Of a DNA stretch of 64,000 nucleotides, positions 31,325 to 43,081 are shown one piece after another. Location: NCBI RefSeq assembly GCF_024362695.1, contig NW_026063256.1, positions 124,001 through 188,000 on the forward strand, given 5' to 3'. The position numbers and the translations under genes are program-made. Position 1 is the stretch's first letter, and every line of letters starts with the position of its first letter. This stretch comes from Pectinophora gossypiella (lineage: Eukaryota; Arthropoda; Insecta; Lepidoptera; Gelechiidae). Below the pieces are notes generated by a model. The model searched no databases and was not told where the DNA came from. It worked only from the letters and a program-made list of their open reading frames with translations.

Positions 31325-33286
31325 CTAGCTTTTGCCCGCGACTTCGTCCGCGTGGCGTGTTATATAAGAGAGAGATCTTTGTGTGTGTGGGAGTGCATAT
31401 CAAATTTCAAGCATCTAACTTATGCAGTTTAGATTTTTTCATACAATTTTTTTCCCAATAACTCCCATTTTTCAAAATACAGCCAAAAATAAACTTTATA
31501 TTTACTAAGGTATGCATGCATGCAGATTGAATCAATTGATTGAATTGATTTTTTTTTAATTGATTGTTCATTGAGTTTTAATTTTAATACACACTTCCTC
31601 TCTTCAACGTTGCTGTGCCCTACAGGGTCCATGTTTTAGTTCCTATGCCTATGTAACACCCCATTGTACTACATGGAATGCAATAAATAATTTAATTGAA
31701 TTGAATTGAAAACATCTATCTTACGCGGTTTCGATTTTTTCATACAAATGTTTTTTTCCCGCTAACTCCCGTTTCCGTGGGAATTTTGCAATATCCTGTT
31801 GCAACTAAGGTTTAAGTTAACTAAGGTACCTGCATGCCAAATTTCAAGCGTCTAACTTAAGCGGTTTAGATTTTTCATACAAAAGGATTTTCCCGCTAAT
31901 TTCCGTTCCCGTGGGAATTCCGGGAATTCCTTTCTTAGTGCACCTCTACGGTACCTAAGCTATGTCCCTTCCAAATTTCAAATGCCTACATTTAGCCGTT
32001 CAGGCTATGCGTTGATATGTCAGTCACTGAGTCAGTCAGTTTCTCCTTTTATTTAGATTTGATTTTTTCATACAAATGTTTTTTCCCGCTAACTACCGTT
32101 CCCGTGGGAATTTTGTAATATCCTGTTGCAACTAAGCTTTAAGTTTACTAAAGTACCTGCATGCCAAATTTCAAACGTCTAACTTGAGTGGTTTAGATTT
32201 TTCATAAAAAAGGATTTTCCCGCTAATTCCCGTTCCCGTGGGAATTTCGGGAATTCATTTCTTAGTACACCTCTACGGTGTCTAAGGTACCTGCGTGCCA
32301 AATTTTAAACATCTTACTTGAATGGTTTAGATTTTTCATACAAAAGGATTTTCCCGTTAATTCCCGTTCCCGTGGGAATTTCGGGAATTCCTTTCTTAGT
32401 GCACCTCCACGGTACCTAAGGTACCTGCATGACAAATTTCAAACGTCTAACTTGAATGGTTTAGTTTTTCATACAAAAGGATTTTCCCGCTAATTCCCGT
32501 TCTCGTGAGAATTTCGGGAATTCCTTTCTTAGTGCACCTCCACGGTACCTAAGGTATCTGCATGCTAAATTTCAAATGTCTAACTTGAGTGGTTTAGATT
32601 TTTCATACAAAAGGTATTTCCCGCTAATTCCCGTTCCCGTGAGAATTTTGGGAATTCCTTTCTTAGTGCACCTCTACGGTACCTATGGTACCTGCATGCC
32701 AAATTTCAAACGTCTAACTTGAGTGGTTTAGATTTTTCATACAAAAGGATTTTCCCGCTAATTCCCGTTCCCGTGGGAATTTCGGGAATTCCTTTCTTAG
32801 TACACCTCTACGGTATCTAAGGTACCTGCATGACAAATTTCAAACATCTAACTTGAATGGTTTAGATTTTTCATACAAAAATATTTTTCCGCTAATTCCC
32901 GTTCCCGTGGGAATTTCGGGAATTCCTTTCTTAGTGCACCTCTACGTTATCTAAGGTACCTGCATGCCAAATTTCAAAAGTCTAACTTGAGTGGTTTAGA
33001 TTTTTCATACAAAAGGATTTTCCCGCTAATTCCCGTTCCCGTGGGAATTTCGGGAATTCCTTTCTTAATGCACCTCTACGTTATCTAAGGTACCTGCATG
33101 CCAAATTTCAAAAGTCTAACTTGAGTGGTTTAGGTTTTTCATACAAAAGGATTTCCCTTCACTACTCTGCTCCTATTGATTGTAGCGTGATGAAAAGTAT
33201 ACTATGACCTGTCCAGGAGTGTGAAGAATAATTGTACCAAGTTTCATTAAAATCCGTCCAGTAGTTTTTGTTTCTATAAGGAACAT

Positions 33287-33335
<49 letters not shown>

Positions 33336-33455
33336 AATTTTACTGATTGCATTTTTGGCATCAGTATCGATCACTTATCACCCCCTGATAGTTATTTTGA
33401 AAAAATATTTAATGTACAGAATTGACCTCTCTACAGATTTATTATAAGTATAGAT
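31325..33455. repeat. Lepidoptera dispersed repeat with 134-bp tandem expansion
   Basis: One end reads CTAGCTTTTGCCCGCGACTT and the other TTTATTATAAGTATAGAT. I recognise both as the ends of a common moth non-autonomous repeat. Between about 31,830 and 33,160 the interior is about ten imperfect copies of a 134-bp unit (core CAAATTTCAAACGTCTAACT, then CCGTGGGAATTTCGGGAATT). A (CAGA)n run lies at 33,291-33,331. Noncoding. Confidence 0.8.
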
Positions 33456-33639
33456 GGTAACTGTTATTTCAAAATATATTTTTTTATCTATTGTACTTTA
33501 AACAGTTTTATGAACTTAATAAATAAAATGTGTTTTTCAAATTTCGTTGTTTTACTAGAAAACCGTTAAATGAAACAAAATCATAAATCAATATTTTACT
33601 TTTTATTTAAATAAATCAAATAAGTACATATTATTTTCA

Positions 33640-34087
33640 AAATACCATTTTTTTACACATAACACTTTTTATTGCACACTTTTTTGAATGATTTACACAT
33701 GTCATATAATTATTTTTATCATAGATATCACACAGTTTCATAAAATTAGGACATCCTTTAGAACCAATATCTATTACCGTGCACGTAGGACACAATTCAT
33801 TAATCCATTTCACTTTTTCTAAGCCCTTAGTAATTATTTTTCTGTTATTCAAATATGGTACAATTATACGTTTAAATTCACGATAGTCAATGAAACCTTC
33901 ACTCCAGTAAATCCCATGATTGCCATCGTACTTGTTTTTTTTCTTGTTTTGTTAAATAATTAAAAGGATTAGGGGGTTTAACTAAAAACATTACTGTATA
34001 TTCAGCATATGCTATAGCCAATTCCTTCACAATAAAATCGTTCTTAACTTTAAACCCCAAAAGATCGACGATCACAATGTCGTTCAT
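33640..34087 (-). pseudogene. Small exonuclease/RNase H-like protein of the virus-like cassette
   Basis: About 145 codons on the minus strand in two frames (34,087-33,899 and 33,852-33,637), with a frameshift near a poly-A run at about 33,930. It begins IVIVDLLGFK, followed by FIVKELAI and later KVKWINELC and CPNFMKLCDIY. The spacing of acidic residues suggests a degenerate RNase H or DEDD exonuclease fold, which is inference. I recall the same small protein next to PolB and capsid-like genes in other insect genomes. Its ATG (34,085-34,087) overlaps the stop of the capsid-like gene (34,084-34,086) as ATGA, a typically compact viral arrangement. Confidence 0.6.
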
Positions 34088-35128
34088 GATAGTTTTTTTA
34101 CTATATTACTCAAAGGCTTGTATTCAATGATACTATCGTTTAATATGAGGCAATAAGCAGATGTTCCGTCAGGTATAATTTCGTCACTTTCTATCTCAAC
34201 CCGAACGTCCACGGATCCTGTTTTTAGATTGTCGACTTGGCGTGAGCAGTCAATGACGAAGAGAGGAGCTATCTCTTTAAACTCTTTAGCACTTAGCAAA
34301 GGATCTGCTCGCCGTCCGTAATAAGACTGTTGAAATCTCACATATTTTTCATATAATAAAGCAATTTTATAACCGGCAAAATCAACATTTATATTTTCGT
34401 ACAGAAAGTAAGTAGAATTGAGGTAGAATTTAGCGTCACGCAAGTAACAGTGGTCAAATCTAGACATATCTGCATTTGCATTATTTTTTCTTTTCGTTTG
34501 CAATCCTATAATTACATATCTTGGTTTTTCAATTTGACGTTTTTATAGACCAGGTATGCTTTGTAGTCTGTGGAAGTAAAGGATATTCGTACAAATCCCA
34601 AATCCTAAATACTAATTGAATTCCACGATCTTTTTCCAAGAGTTTCAATAAATTAATCCTTTCTATATCAGAAACTTTTACATGAGGGACACGCCATACA
34701 ATTTTATCAATGTGAACATTTTCAACGTATTCACCCGTAGTAAGTTTCACTGCGTTGAGATTCGTATTACTTCGCAACAGAATTAGTTCATGTTTACAGT
34801 TAATAATTACTTTTTTATAATCTTCCGCGAAGCCAAGAATATGAGTAAGAGGAATGGAAACTGAAAATGTCCATTGTTTACATTTTTAGTACCATTAATA
34901 TCCCAGCCCCATACTTTAGACACACGTGAATCGCTTTGATTCATAGATAGTAAAGCTTTCATTGTAGTTGTAATTCCCGCGTTTTTAACTCTATCGATCT
35001 CTACTCCATTGAGTTCATACCTAATATCTTGGAATAAGTACAGTAAAGCATTGTTTGTAAATTCAATACTTGATGCCGATATCGGTTCTGGTGTGCCAAG
35101 CTTCAGAACGTTTACAACCTGGTAAATA
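34084..35128 (-). pseudogene. Capsid-like (jelly-roll) protein, C-terminal part
   Basis: About 345 codons on the minus strand in three frames, with frameshifts near 34,873 and 34,530. Conserved segments include IEFTNNALLYLFQDIRYELN, RIWDLYEYPLLPQTTKH, RFDHCYLRDAKFYLNS and APLFVIDCSRQVDN, ending IVKKLS. I recognise the family from many insect genomes, where it accompanies a PolB. A virion jelly-roll role is likely but unproven. The 5' end is cut at 35,128 by the Gypsy-B LTR. The likely N-terminus is 17 kb away at 52,303-52,361. The frameshifts show that this copy is dead. Confidence 0.65.
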
Positions 35129-35223
35129 TGTGGACACGAGTAAAAGGCACGGTAGCTCTGCTTGCACTGTTTTATTAATCAAGTACAAATGTATGTGTGT
35201 GTACCCACACACATACATAACAT
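35129..35223 (-). repeat. Gypsy-B 3' LTR
   Basis: On the minus strand it runs TGTTATGTATGTGTGTG to CTCGTGTCCACA, 95 bp, after the purine tract AAAGGGAGGAGA. It contains AATAAA. The short LTR resembles that of Gypsy-A (117 bp). It abuts the capsid-like gene at 35,128. Confidence 0.7.
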
Positions 35224-35280
35224 CTCCTCCCTTTAGTGTAAACTATACATAACAAACAAAGATACCCTTAAAAGTATTTT

Positions 35281-36241
35281 CTAAAGTCTATTATAACGTC
35301 TACGTGTGCGATCGCCCGGAAGTATAGTATGGTGACGGAGCCTCAGCTTCAATTTCCATATTAGGTAACGGGTCAGTACATTGTCGGTCATTATCCGAGT
35401 CATCCTTATCAGAGGAGGTGTCTGGCTCGTATATCTCCTCTCTCCTCCCTCTGGCCTCACTCTGCGGCTGTGTCTCCTCCGACACCGATGGTGCCAGCTG
35501 CTGCGTCTGCGACACACAAGTAGGTGACAACGGTGACTGCGGTGGCGCTGACGGAGATTTCGAATGTGGAAAAATGTCTCTGGTATATCTATATTTAGGT
35601 CGTGATAGGTATCTCCATGATTTGTTCTTTCTGTTGTCCCTTTATACAAAATAATTTGATTTTTATGTCTTCTTACAACTTCCAAATTGCAGCTGTCTTT
35701 GACCAAGTACATGACCTTTCCAATCCTTTTTATAATTATTCCTTTGTTCCAAGTGTAATTTTTCTTTGTTATGTATTTCTTATATAAAACTAGTTCGTTA
35801 TCATTAAACGCGTTTATGTCCGTTTCATATTGCGAGCACTGTTGTTTTAATTTTATATTATTGGGTGTTGATGAGGGCCGAGTTGACTGGTTTTTATTTA
35901 ACAAATCTAAACGTGACCTTATTTTATGACCATAAACCATTTGGGCTGGTGAAAATCCTGTGGTAGTATTTATTGAATTTCTGTAATCCATAAAGTATCG
36001 GAGTAACTTTAATTTCGCCTCTTTATTAGTTCTGCAAGACAATAAACACGATTTGATTCCTTTTTTTACGACTTTCACAAAAATTTCAACCTGCCCATTG
36101 CTTGCTGGATGATATACCGGTGACGTCACGTGTGAAATTCCATGCTGTTACAATACAATTCAAATTCATGTGAGCATAATGCTGTGCCATTATCACTAAC
36201 TATCGTTTCGGGTACTCCAAATCTAGATATAAAATCACATA
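35281..36241 (-). pseudogene. Gypsy-B integrase core end and C-terminal tail
   Basis: The minus strand reads SRFGVPETIVSDNGTAL (second catalytic Asp) upstream of a one-base frameshift near 36,135. VYHPASNGQVEIFVKVVKKG then carries the catalytic Glu. The tail (282-codon frame 35,281-36,129) has the gypsy chromodomain-like linker and a basic, Ser/His-rich end. Confidence 0.85.
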
Positions 36242-39200
36242 AGGTAAACGCACCAGTCGTGGTCAATAGTATAATGTTTCTTAAGATTTTTTACAATAGC
36301 TCAACTAGCTATTGATGTATTTGTGTTTTTTAACGTAATATTTATAGATAACTTGTATCTCCTATTAGTGGAAATTAAAAATTAATTTAAATTCGTAACA
36401 TAAATAAGAAAATCTTCGCTTGAAAATTGTCAAAAATTGTACCAGTAATGGTACCCCATATATCCAATAATGGACACCCATTTATGGTCATCCCCCAGTA
36501 ATGAACAACCAGTAATGGTCGTTTATACGGGACAAGAAACTACATAGGTTATTTTTAGTCAAATACAAAAACTGAATACTGAATTAAAATAATACTAAGT
36601 ATTACACTTTAATAGTTATATTTATTATAAAATATTTTTTAAGAATACAGGGCGACTTTAAGTACTCCTGTATAGGTAACAATGAGATCACAATGGTTTT
36701 AGATCAATTGACATACATTCAACTCTAATAATTGTTTATTACCCTAACATTATTATTATTATTTGTGCATAACTCAAAATTTAACAAGTTTAATGAAATC
36801 ACAATTAGTTACAATGAGATCACACTTCTTATAGAATTGAGATAATATATTATAATATAATGTAACTTGTTTATTATCCTTAAATTATTAGTTAAGCATA
36901 ATCTTGAACACAATAATATTTATTTTAACACGTTTAACGAGATCACAATTATTCTTATAACTAGTTATTCTTATAATGAGTGAGATCTAAATTCTTTTAG
37001 AGTAGTTGGCATGCTATAATAATTGTCTTTTAACCTAACAATCCTAACATGATATAACAATGAAAGCAATTATTTTTTTAAATTTATAACAAGTTTCATC
37101 AGTCTTACGTGGAGATCACAATTATTTAAGATTAATAAGACTTATACGTAGACATTATAAAACAGGTAATAAAAAATCTATTCGTCCATTTCGGGAATTT
37201 TGAAATATCCTTTCTTAATAAACGTAGGAACTGCTATTTGGCACACAACTCTGTCCCATTCGTACAGCTGGATATCTTTTATAGTAGGCCAGCGCCAAGA
37301 AAGTTTACTTTTTTTCATGCATGAAACAAGAACTCCTTCTTGAGACATGGAAATAATCTGTCCAGGATACAAACGTTCATTCCATGTAACAAGAACATAA
37401 TCATCAATAGTCAAACGATCTTGAAGTAACTTGTTTGGAGATACTAAAGAATGTTGTTGTTTTGGTTCAAAATGGGCAATCGACTCAATTTGCGGCAACT
37501 CTTCTACAATAACTTTAGAAACAGGAGATTCTAAAGAAACAGGTGATTGTCTTATTGCTCTTTTACCTGGATCTAGATCTTTAGACTCATGTCTTAGTTC
37601 AATATTTTCTGGAATGCTTGATTCAACATCTTCATTCGGAAAGTTGATCACTTGCTGTGAAGTTGAGCCTTGTGAATTGCCTTTTTCTACTATTATTTTT
37701 TCTTTCAGATCCGGCTTTGATTGAATGTCCATCTCTGCTTCACTGATATCTGCTACAGATCTCCCAACCTTTATTGCGCTTCTGTCTTTTATGTTCACTT
37801 GATCTTTGTTAAGGATTTTCTTATGTATTTTTCCAATATCTTTATTTACAATTTCCGAATATTTTTGCTCCTTTTTTATTTTCACGGTAGCTGATCTTTT
37901 TTCATTATTTGGTTTACTTTTTAATTCTGTCAGAGGTATATCTTCGTCAGTCTGCATTTCAACATCACTTTCTCCAGTTTCGACGTAGGTTACGTCACTA
38001 TCTATAGCAGTATCAGATGAGGTAGTAGAAGCAGATCTACGTTTTCTCCTACATGGAATTCTCTTTTTTGTCTTATTTTTATTAGTGATAATCTTGCTTT
38101 CTTCCTTGAGCTTCTTTTTTTCTAGACGGTTTTGTTTTCTCTGTTCCTTAGCCTCTTCTTTTGCTTTCTTTTCCGATTCTTTTTTATCATGGAATTCTCT
38201 CCAAGCTTTACTAGTAATCACAGTGGGATTTTTTTCTTTGGATATTCTGCGTTTTTTTTGTGTTGTCGAGTCTGGCCAAAAAAGCGCTTTTTTAAATGGT
38301 GACGGGACTACAACACCTTTGTCTTTAAGCATGGTATCAGCAAAACTTAAAGATGTTGACGGCAAGTTTGTAACTGCAGTGTGGTTTTCATCTCTGGTAT
38401 TTTCTTGAGTAGTTGGGGGTTTTTGAGCATTTACAAAAGTTGCAGAGGTTGACGGATTTTTTTTTATAGGTGTATGGTTTCCATTTATAGTCTTTTCATG
38501 CTTAGACGGGGTCGTTTGAGCTGCAAGAATCTCTGATTGGTCTACATTTCGTATAGCTGCTTGAAATCTGTTAGAGACATCCTCTTCAATATTATCTTGC
38601 GTCATTACATTCTCACGACTTTCCTCTAGAGGTACATTTCTTTCATGGCCTACAACTTGGCACAAATGCTTATATTTGGCCCAGATCATGTACATTGTCA
38701 AATCTTCTTTGGGTAATTCGGTTTCCAAATCGGTCGCTGATAGGTAAAAACACTTATTGAAAGTGTTCAACTTTGACTGAGTGAATAATTTAACAATTTC
38801 CTGTTCAAGTTGTAATAGGAATGTTATATTCTGTTGGAATCTTGATTCTTCGTCTTGGCGAGTCGTTACGGAGCGATTATTAATGTTTAACTTTGTGAAG
38901 TCTATCAGATTAGGGCCAAACGGAAATAGCCCTCCAGCCCGAAACCCATTTTTGATTGAGTCAGCAGTTAATAGATCTATTGCGTGCTTTAAAATAGGCG
39001 CAAAATTATGTTTTTTAACTTGTTGTCCAAGATTTTGCGTTTTCCATTTAGTAGTTTCTTGTTTCCAAAACCTTTTTAAAGGTCTGAATATAGCCACATC
39101 CATCGGCTGGAGTAGATGAGTGCTGTTGGGATATAACACGACAATTTCAATATCGTGTTGGGCACAAAAATCTGATAAATGCTTAGTTACATGTGAAGCA

Positions 39201-40668
39201 TGGCCATCTAAAAAAAAAATTATTGGTAATGGGATTCCGCTTTCTAGCAACCATGGGTGAAAAATATTGGCTATATATTCGTAAAATGTACTTGCGCACA
39301 TCCAGCCCGTTTCAGATCGGCCTATGCCCCAGTTGCTAGGAATGCTTTCTGCAATGTCTCTTGGAATACGGTCATAAGAGAAAACCACCATAGGTGGTGC
39401 TATATCGCCCGCTGCATTGGTTGTGAAAAGAACGGTAAGGTTTTCTTTTTCATTACCCGAAGTTGAGTATATGTTTTTGTTTCCTTTTTTAACCAAAACG
39501 CGACCTGGCTTCGGATTGAGGAAAAATGCTGTCTCATCTGCATTGAATACTCTTGATGGATCCTTTACAATCTCTGATAGCTGATTGTCCTGTAAATACT
39601 TTTCAACTTCCGAAAACCACTGATTTATTTGTTTTTCATTGACATTTTCTCTTGAAGTGGTAAGGTTTTGTGAGAGGCGTTCCGATATTTCTGGATGTCT
39701 ATTTAAAAATAAATTATACCACTTTCTACCAGGTCTATCGTTAGTGAATGGATTTTCTCTTTTATCAGTTTTAAGGATGTGTTGAACAGAATCAATTAAT
39801 TGTTCTTTCCCTACAGGGCAATGTCTATCGGCCATAGCCAAGAGCCATTGTACTAATAAAGATTCTTCATCTCTAGAAAGAATAGTCGATGGACCCATAG
39901 AACAAGTGGCAGGACTTTTTCCTGTCACTTTATTTCTTAACGTCATGCGTGGAACACCGTACTTCTTAGCTGCTGATGAACAGCTTTCACCTCTCCTCAC
40001 TGCTTCCATAGCAAGCCCCATCTGATGCGGAGTGTAACACTTTTTAGGCGCCATCGCTCCTAGAAATAAATCATAATGGTGCTATGATCTAGTTATGGTC
40101 ACACCAGTTATGGTCAGCATTGTCCTTTATTGGAACGGTCAGTTGTAAAACCTTCTAACAAAGACCAACCATAAGCTTTTAAACTAAGACGGCAAATTTG
40201 ATAAAAAAAGTGAAAAAATATATTTAACCAATTATGGTCAACTTGACCATAATAGGAAATGGGTGGGTTAGAATGTACCAATAATGGTCACCCCCTTCAA
40301 ACTAAATATTTAAAGTAAATTATTATAATTAAGTAGTTGTATGCGCTCATTTTTTCTTATAGTTCATGTTAAGTGGTAATGCAAATTAAAAAATCTCTTT
40401 TGTAATACAAATATCACGAAAACAACACTCACCTCACTAAAGAATCTCTTAACAAATCCAGTACGAAACGACACCGTCTCGTTCAATTGGCCACCATCTT
40501 GCGAATGAATCACATATTAAAACGTCAAACGTCAAACTGATAGCTGAGTGTCTATGGTATCTAAATAAGTGTTGCCATTTTCTTCAAAATTTATGTGACT
40601 CTTATTTTGGTAAGTTTTTATCACGGTGACCATGAATGGAACGCTGACCAAGACTGGTGCGTTTACCT
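36242..40668 (-). mobile_element. Pogo-type DNA transposon, apparently complete
   Basis: It is flanked by TA (36,240-36,241 and 40,669-40,670). The termini are AGGTAAACGCACCAGTC and its inverse. The subterminal regions repeat the phrase AATGGTCA or TTATGGTC on both sides. It carries one long open transposase gene. It is inserted in the Gypsy-B integrase between VIERI and DFISRFGVP. Confidence 0.9.
37178..40054 (-). CDS. Pogo-family transposase, 958 codons, open
   Basis: An N-terminal pipsqueak-type helix-turn-helix (residues about 5-48) is followed by a CENP-B-like second DNA-binding region (about 55-135). The DDE_1 domain has Asp173 (VFNADETAFF), Asp283 (FLDGHASH) and Asp319 (LLQPMDV), with 35 residues between the last two. 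A long lysine-rich, probably disordered region (about 600-880) follows. The last 75 residues (DDYVLVTWNERLYPGQIIS, then WDRVVCQI) look like a small beta-barrel module that I have seen attached to insect transposases. No stops or frameshifts are present. The protein would bind the element ends and cut and paste it at TA. Confidence 0.88.
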   Translation of the reverse strand: MAPKKCYTPHQMGLAMEAVRRGESCSSAAKKYGVPRMTLRNKVTGKSPATCSMGPSTILSRDEESLLVQWLLAMADRHCPVGKEQLIDSVQHILKTDKRENPFTNDRPGRKWYNLFLNRHPEISERLSQNLTTSRENVNEKQINQWFSEVEKYLQDNQLSEIVKDPSRVFNADETAFFLNPKPGRVLVKKGNKNIYSTSGNEKENLTVLFTTNAAGDIAPPMVVFSYDRIPRDIAESIPSNWGIGRSETGWMCASTFYEYIANIFHPWLLESGIPLPIIFFLDGHASHVTKHLSDFCAQHDIEIVVLYPNSTHLLQPMDVAIFRPLKRFWKQETTKWKTQNLGQQVKKHNFAPILKHAIDLLTADSIKNGFRAGGLFPFGPNLIDFTKLNINNRSVTTRQDEESRFQQNITFLLQLEQEIVKLFTQSKLNTFNKCFYLSATDLETELPKEDLTMYMIWAKYKHLCQVVGHERNVPLEESRENVMTQDNIEEDVSNRFQAAIRNVDQSEILAAQTTPSKHEKTINGNHTPIKKNPSTSATFVNAQKPPTTQENTRDENHTAVTNLPSTSLSFADTMLKDKGVVVPSPFKKALFWPDSTTQKKRRISKEKNPTVITSKAWREFHDKKESEKKAKEEAKEQRKQNRLEKKKLKEESKIITNKNKTKKRIPCRRKRRSASTTSSDTAIDSDVTYVETGESDVEMQTDEDIPLTELKSKPNNEKRSATVKIKKEQKYSEIVNKDIGKIHKKILNKDQVNIKDRSAIKVGRSVADISEAEMDIQSKPDLKEKIIVEKGNSQGSTSQQVINFPNEDVESSIPENIELRHESKDLDPGKRAIRQSPVSLESPVSKVIVEELPQIESIAHFEPKQQHSLVSPNKLLQDRLTIDDYVLVTWNERLYPGQIISMSQEGVLVSCMKKSKLSWRWPTIKDIQLYEWDRVVCQIAVPTFIKKGYFKIPEMDE

Positions 40669-40874
40669 TATCCTTTCTATTACGGCGCTGGTCGATGTGG
40701 AAGTGTTCATATTGTACACCTCAACCCTCTTGGTTTGTGCGTCCACTGTAACCAAATAAGTGTTACCATTTAGTGGCCCTAGAAAGTCGATATGTAATCT
40801 GACGAATGGCTGAGATGGGCTACCCCAGGAGCACAGCGGCGCGCGCGGTGGGGAAGGACGCAATTGTATACATG
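40669..40874 (-). pseudogene. Gypsy-B integrase, first catalytic Asp segment
   Basis: The minus strand reads RPSPPRAPLCSWGSPSQPF, then LHIDFLGPLNGNTYLVTVDA and ends VIERI at the pogo insertion. It joins in frame to 42,048 across the TIR element. Confidence 0.85.
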
Positions 40875-41335
40875 TCGTGGCCAGATCATAGAATTGACCA
40901 TTTCATGAAATGATCGACCATTTCATGAAATGGTCGTATTTCATGAAATGGCCAACTTCAACTGACCATATCGTTGAAACGTCAGCGTTTAATGATATTT
41001 CCATCCACGTTTGGCCATATCATTAATGTAGGGTGTCCATGATAAGTGGTGTAATAAAAACGCGAAATAAGATAGGAAATAATGTATTACTCTAGTACAA
41101 AGTACAAAAATGTTTAAAAGTCAATTAAAAATTAAAAAGTCGTTTTCGATTAACGGAGTGTTGATGTAGTTGACATATACGCCGTAACTGCATCTCGCTT
41201 TGAAGTCGTCGTCATATTTTTTGAAACTATTTCATGCCATTGGTCATCATTCAGTATACTTTTCGTGTGTAAGATAAACATACTGGCGGCGTAGGGGTGG
41301 CCCAAGGGCCACCCCCGCCGCACCCTAACCTACTG

Positions 41336-41623
41336 TTATGCCTTGTAAAAATTATAAAAAAAAGGATTATGATAATTTAAATTATGACAAAAACATTTAT
41401 GCGTTTTAATAGAATCCTGTTTCAAGTAGTTAATGCCATCTGCGGCATATCTACAATAAGTCACGTCAAAAAAAGAAACTTTACGGACAGTAGGATCGTC
41501 TATATTTTTCTTTTTTAAAATTAATATCTCTTCATTCGCAGTTTTAATTATATCATATTTTGAAATCCAATAATAGTCCATTGATTTACGTAGCGTGGTC
41601 ACTCGACCTTCATTATTTGCCAT
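41336..41623 (-). pseudogene. 95-codon ORF of uncertain origin inside TIR element
   Basis: It reads RKSMDYYWISKYDIIKTANE, then ILILKKKNIDDPTVRKV. The pattern resembles the segment preceding the integrase in KRAB-A-domain-2-like/Ginger proteins, from memory and weakly. The second half overlaps the dispersed repeat shared with 185-239. It is too short to be functional alone. Confidence 0.3.
41423..41476. repeat. Short dispersed repeat, copy 2
   Basis: Close copy of 185-239 (CAAGTAGTTAATG to AAGTCACGTCAAAAAAA). Confidence 0.6.
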
Positions 41624-42047
41624 ATAACCTAAAAATAAAAATAAAGTTGCTGTCTACTGTTAATACGAGTTTTTCTTTTCACTTTAGTGTCAAAACATTG
41701 CTTCAATGCACTTTTATCTTGTATTTGCTCATTATTATTCGTATTATTCGCGTTCACACAAGAATAATTATTGTCCGCCGCCATTATGCAAAACATAAAC
41801 AAAGCGACACCAGCGCCACTACCGGTGGATAATGTTACTATTTTACGATATGATCGCTAACGTTTGGCCATATCATGAAGTAATCATGCATTTAGTTGGT
41901 CATATCGTTAAACGTTTTGTGTTCATTGATCTGGCCAAACCACATCATGATGTGGCCAACGAATGTTGTTCTATTTCATGAAATGATCGACCATTTCATG
42001 AAATGGTCGTATTTCATGAAATGATCAATTCTATGATATGGCCACGA

Positions 42048-42730
42048 TATACATACTTCACAGCTATTTATCATTTTCTCAATCGCATTATCTATGCCCG
42101 GAAACCAAAACCTAGCCCTTGCTTCGGCTTTTGTTTTAACGATACCCAAATGCGATTGATGTAATTCTGAAAGTATATTCTCATATAAACTTACCGGTAT
42201 CACTACTTTGTGTCCTCTCATAAGGCATCCACTCTCATATGAAAACTGCGATCTACAATGAAAATAAGGCCTTAGTTCCATATCGCTAACTTTGTGTGGC
42301 CAGCCATTCACTACATATTCCACTACGCGTTTCAATACGATGTCTTGGTCCGTTGCTTCGCGTAATTTAGATAAAGTAATAGGCTCGCTTCCGTCAATAA
42401 CAAAACAAACATAGCTCGCGCGATCAACAGCGAGTTCCTCACTACACTGTTCGGTGCACGTGCACTCGCCGCGAGCGGTGCAGGACGGCGCGGGCGCCGA
42501 TGGAATGGGTAGCGGTAGGCTCTCGCGCGAGAGATAATCCGCGCTGTTATCGGCACTGCGAATGTATTCTATTGAATAATTATACCCAGCCAGAAACATT
42601 GCATATCTTTGCAATCTATTGGCGGAAACCTCTGGAATGCCTTTATATGGTCCGAAAATTGAAATGAGTGGCTTGTGGTCGGTTCTTAAAACAAATGGTT
42701 CTGATCGGCCGTATAAATATTGATGAAAAG
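42048..42730 (-). pseudogene. Gypsy-B RNase H end and integrase zinc region
   Basis: The minus strand reads from near HQYLYGRSEPFVLRTDHKPL through SIEYIRSADNSADYLSRESL to LHQSHLGIVKTKAEARARFW. The last segment is the integrase zinc-binding domain, with CEVC at the insertion point of the TIR element. Only small gaps separate it from the reverse transcriptase across LINE-1. Confidence 0.88.
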
Positions 42731-43081
42731 AAAGAAAGAAAGAAAGAAAGTTTATTCAGTACAACAAACAAGTAACAATTATAAATAAGGCCCTGGCTCC
42801 TAAACTAGTATAACTGTATTTCAGGAGCCAGTGTCTTCCCAAACTGACATACTTCATTATTATTTGAGGTACAATAATATACTTTTTACTTAATAACTAT
42901 GGTAATTAAAATGAAAAATGAAAAAAAAAAAATAAAATAAAATAAAATAAAGATACAACAAACAAAGATGTGTGTGTGTGTGTTTGTGTGTGCGTGTGTG
43001 TGTGTGTATTATAGGAACCAAAATTGTGGGAGAAAATTCTAATTCTTAGAACTAGAAAAAAAAAAGAGTTTGAGATACCAT

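Larger units (their letters stand above)
40875..42047. mobile_element. 1.17-kb TIR element with palindromic subterminal repeats
   Basis: The ends TCGTGGCCAGATCATAGAAT and ATTCTATGATATGGCCACGA are inverted repeats with one mismatch. The flanks TATACATG (40,867-40,874) and TATACATA (42,048-42,055) form an 8-bp-like duplication with one difference. Several TTTCATGAAAT palindromes and GGCCATATCATTAA-like motifs crowd both ends. An 8-bp duplication suggests hAT, but no transposase is present. The only ORF is at 41,336-41,623. Confidence 0.75.

Noticed and set aside
33291..33331. Regulatory or CRISPR-like repeat
   Set aside because: Simple (CAGA)n microsatellite within a dispersed repeat.
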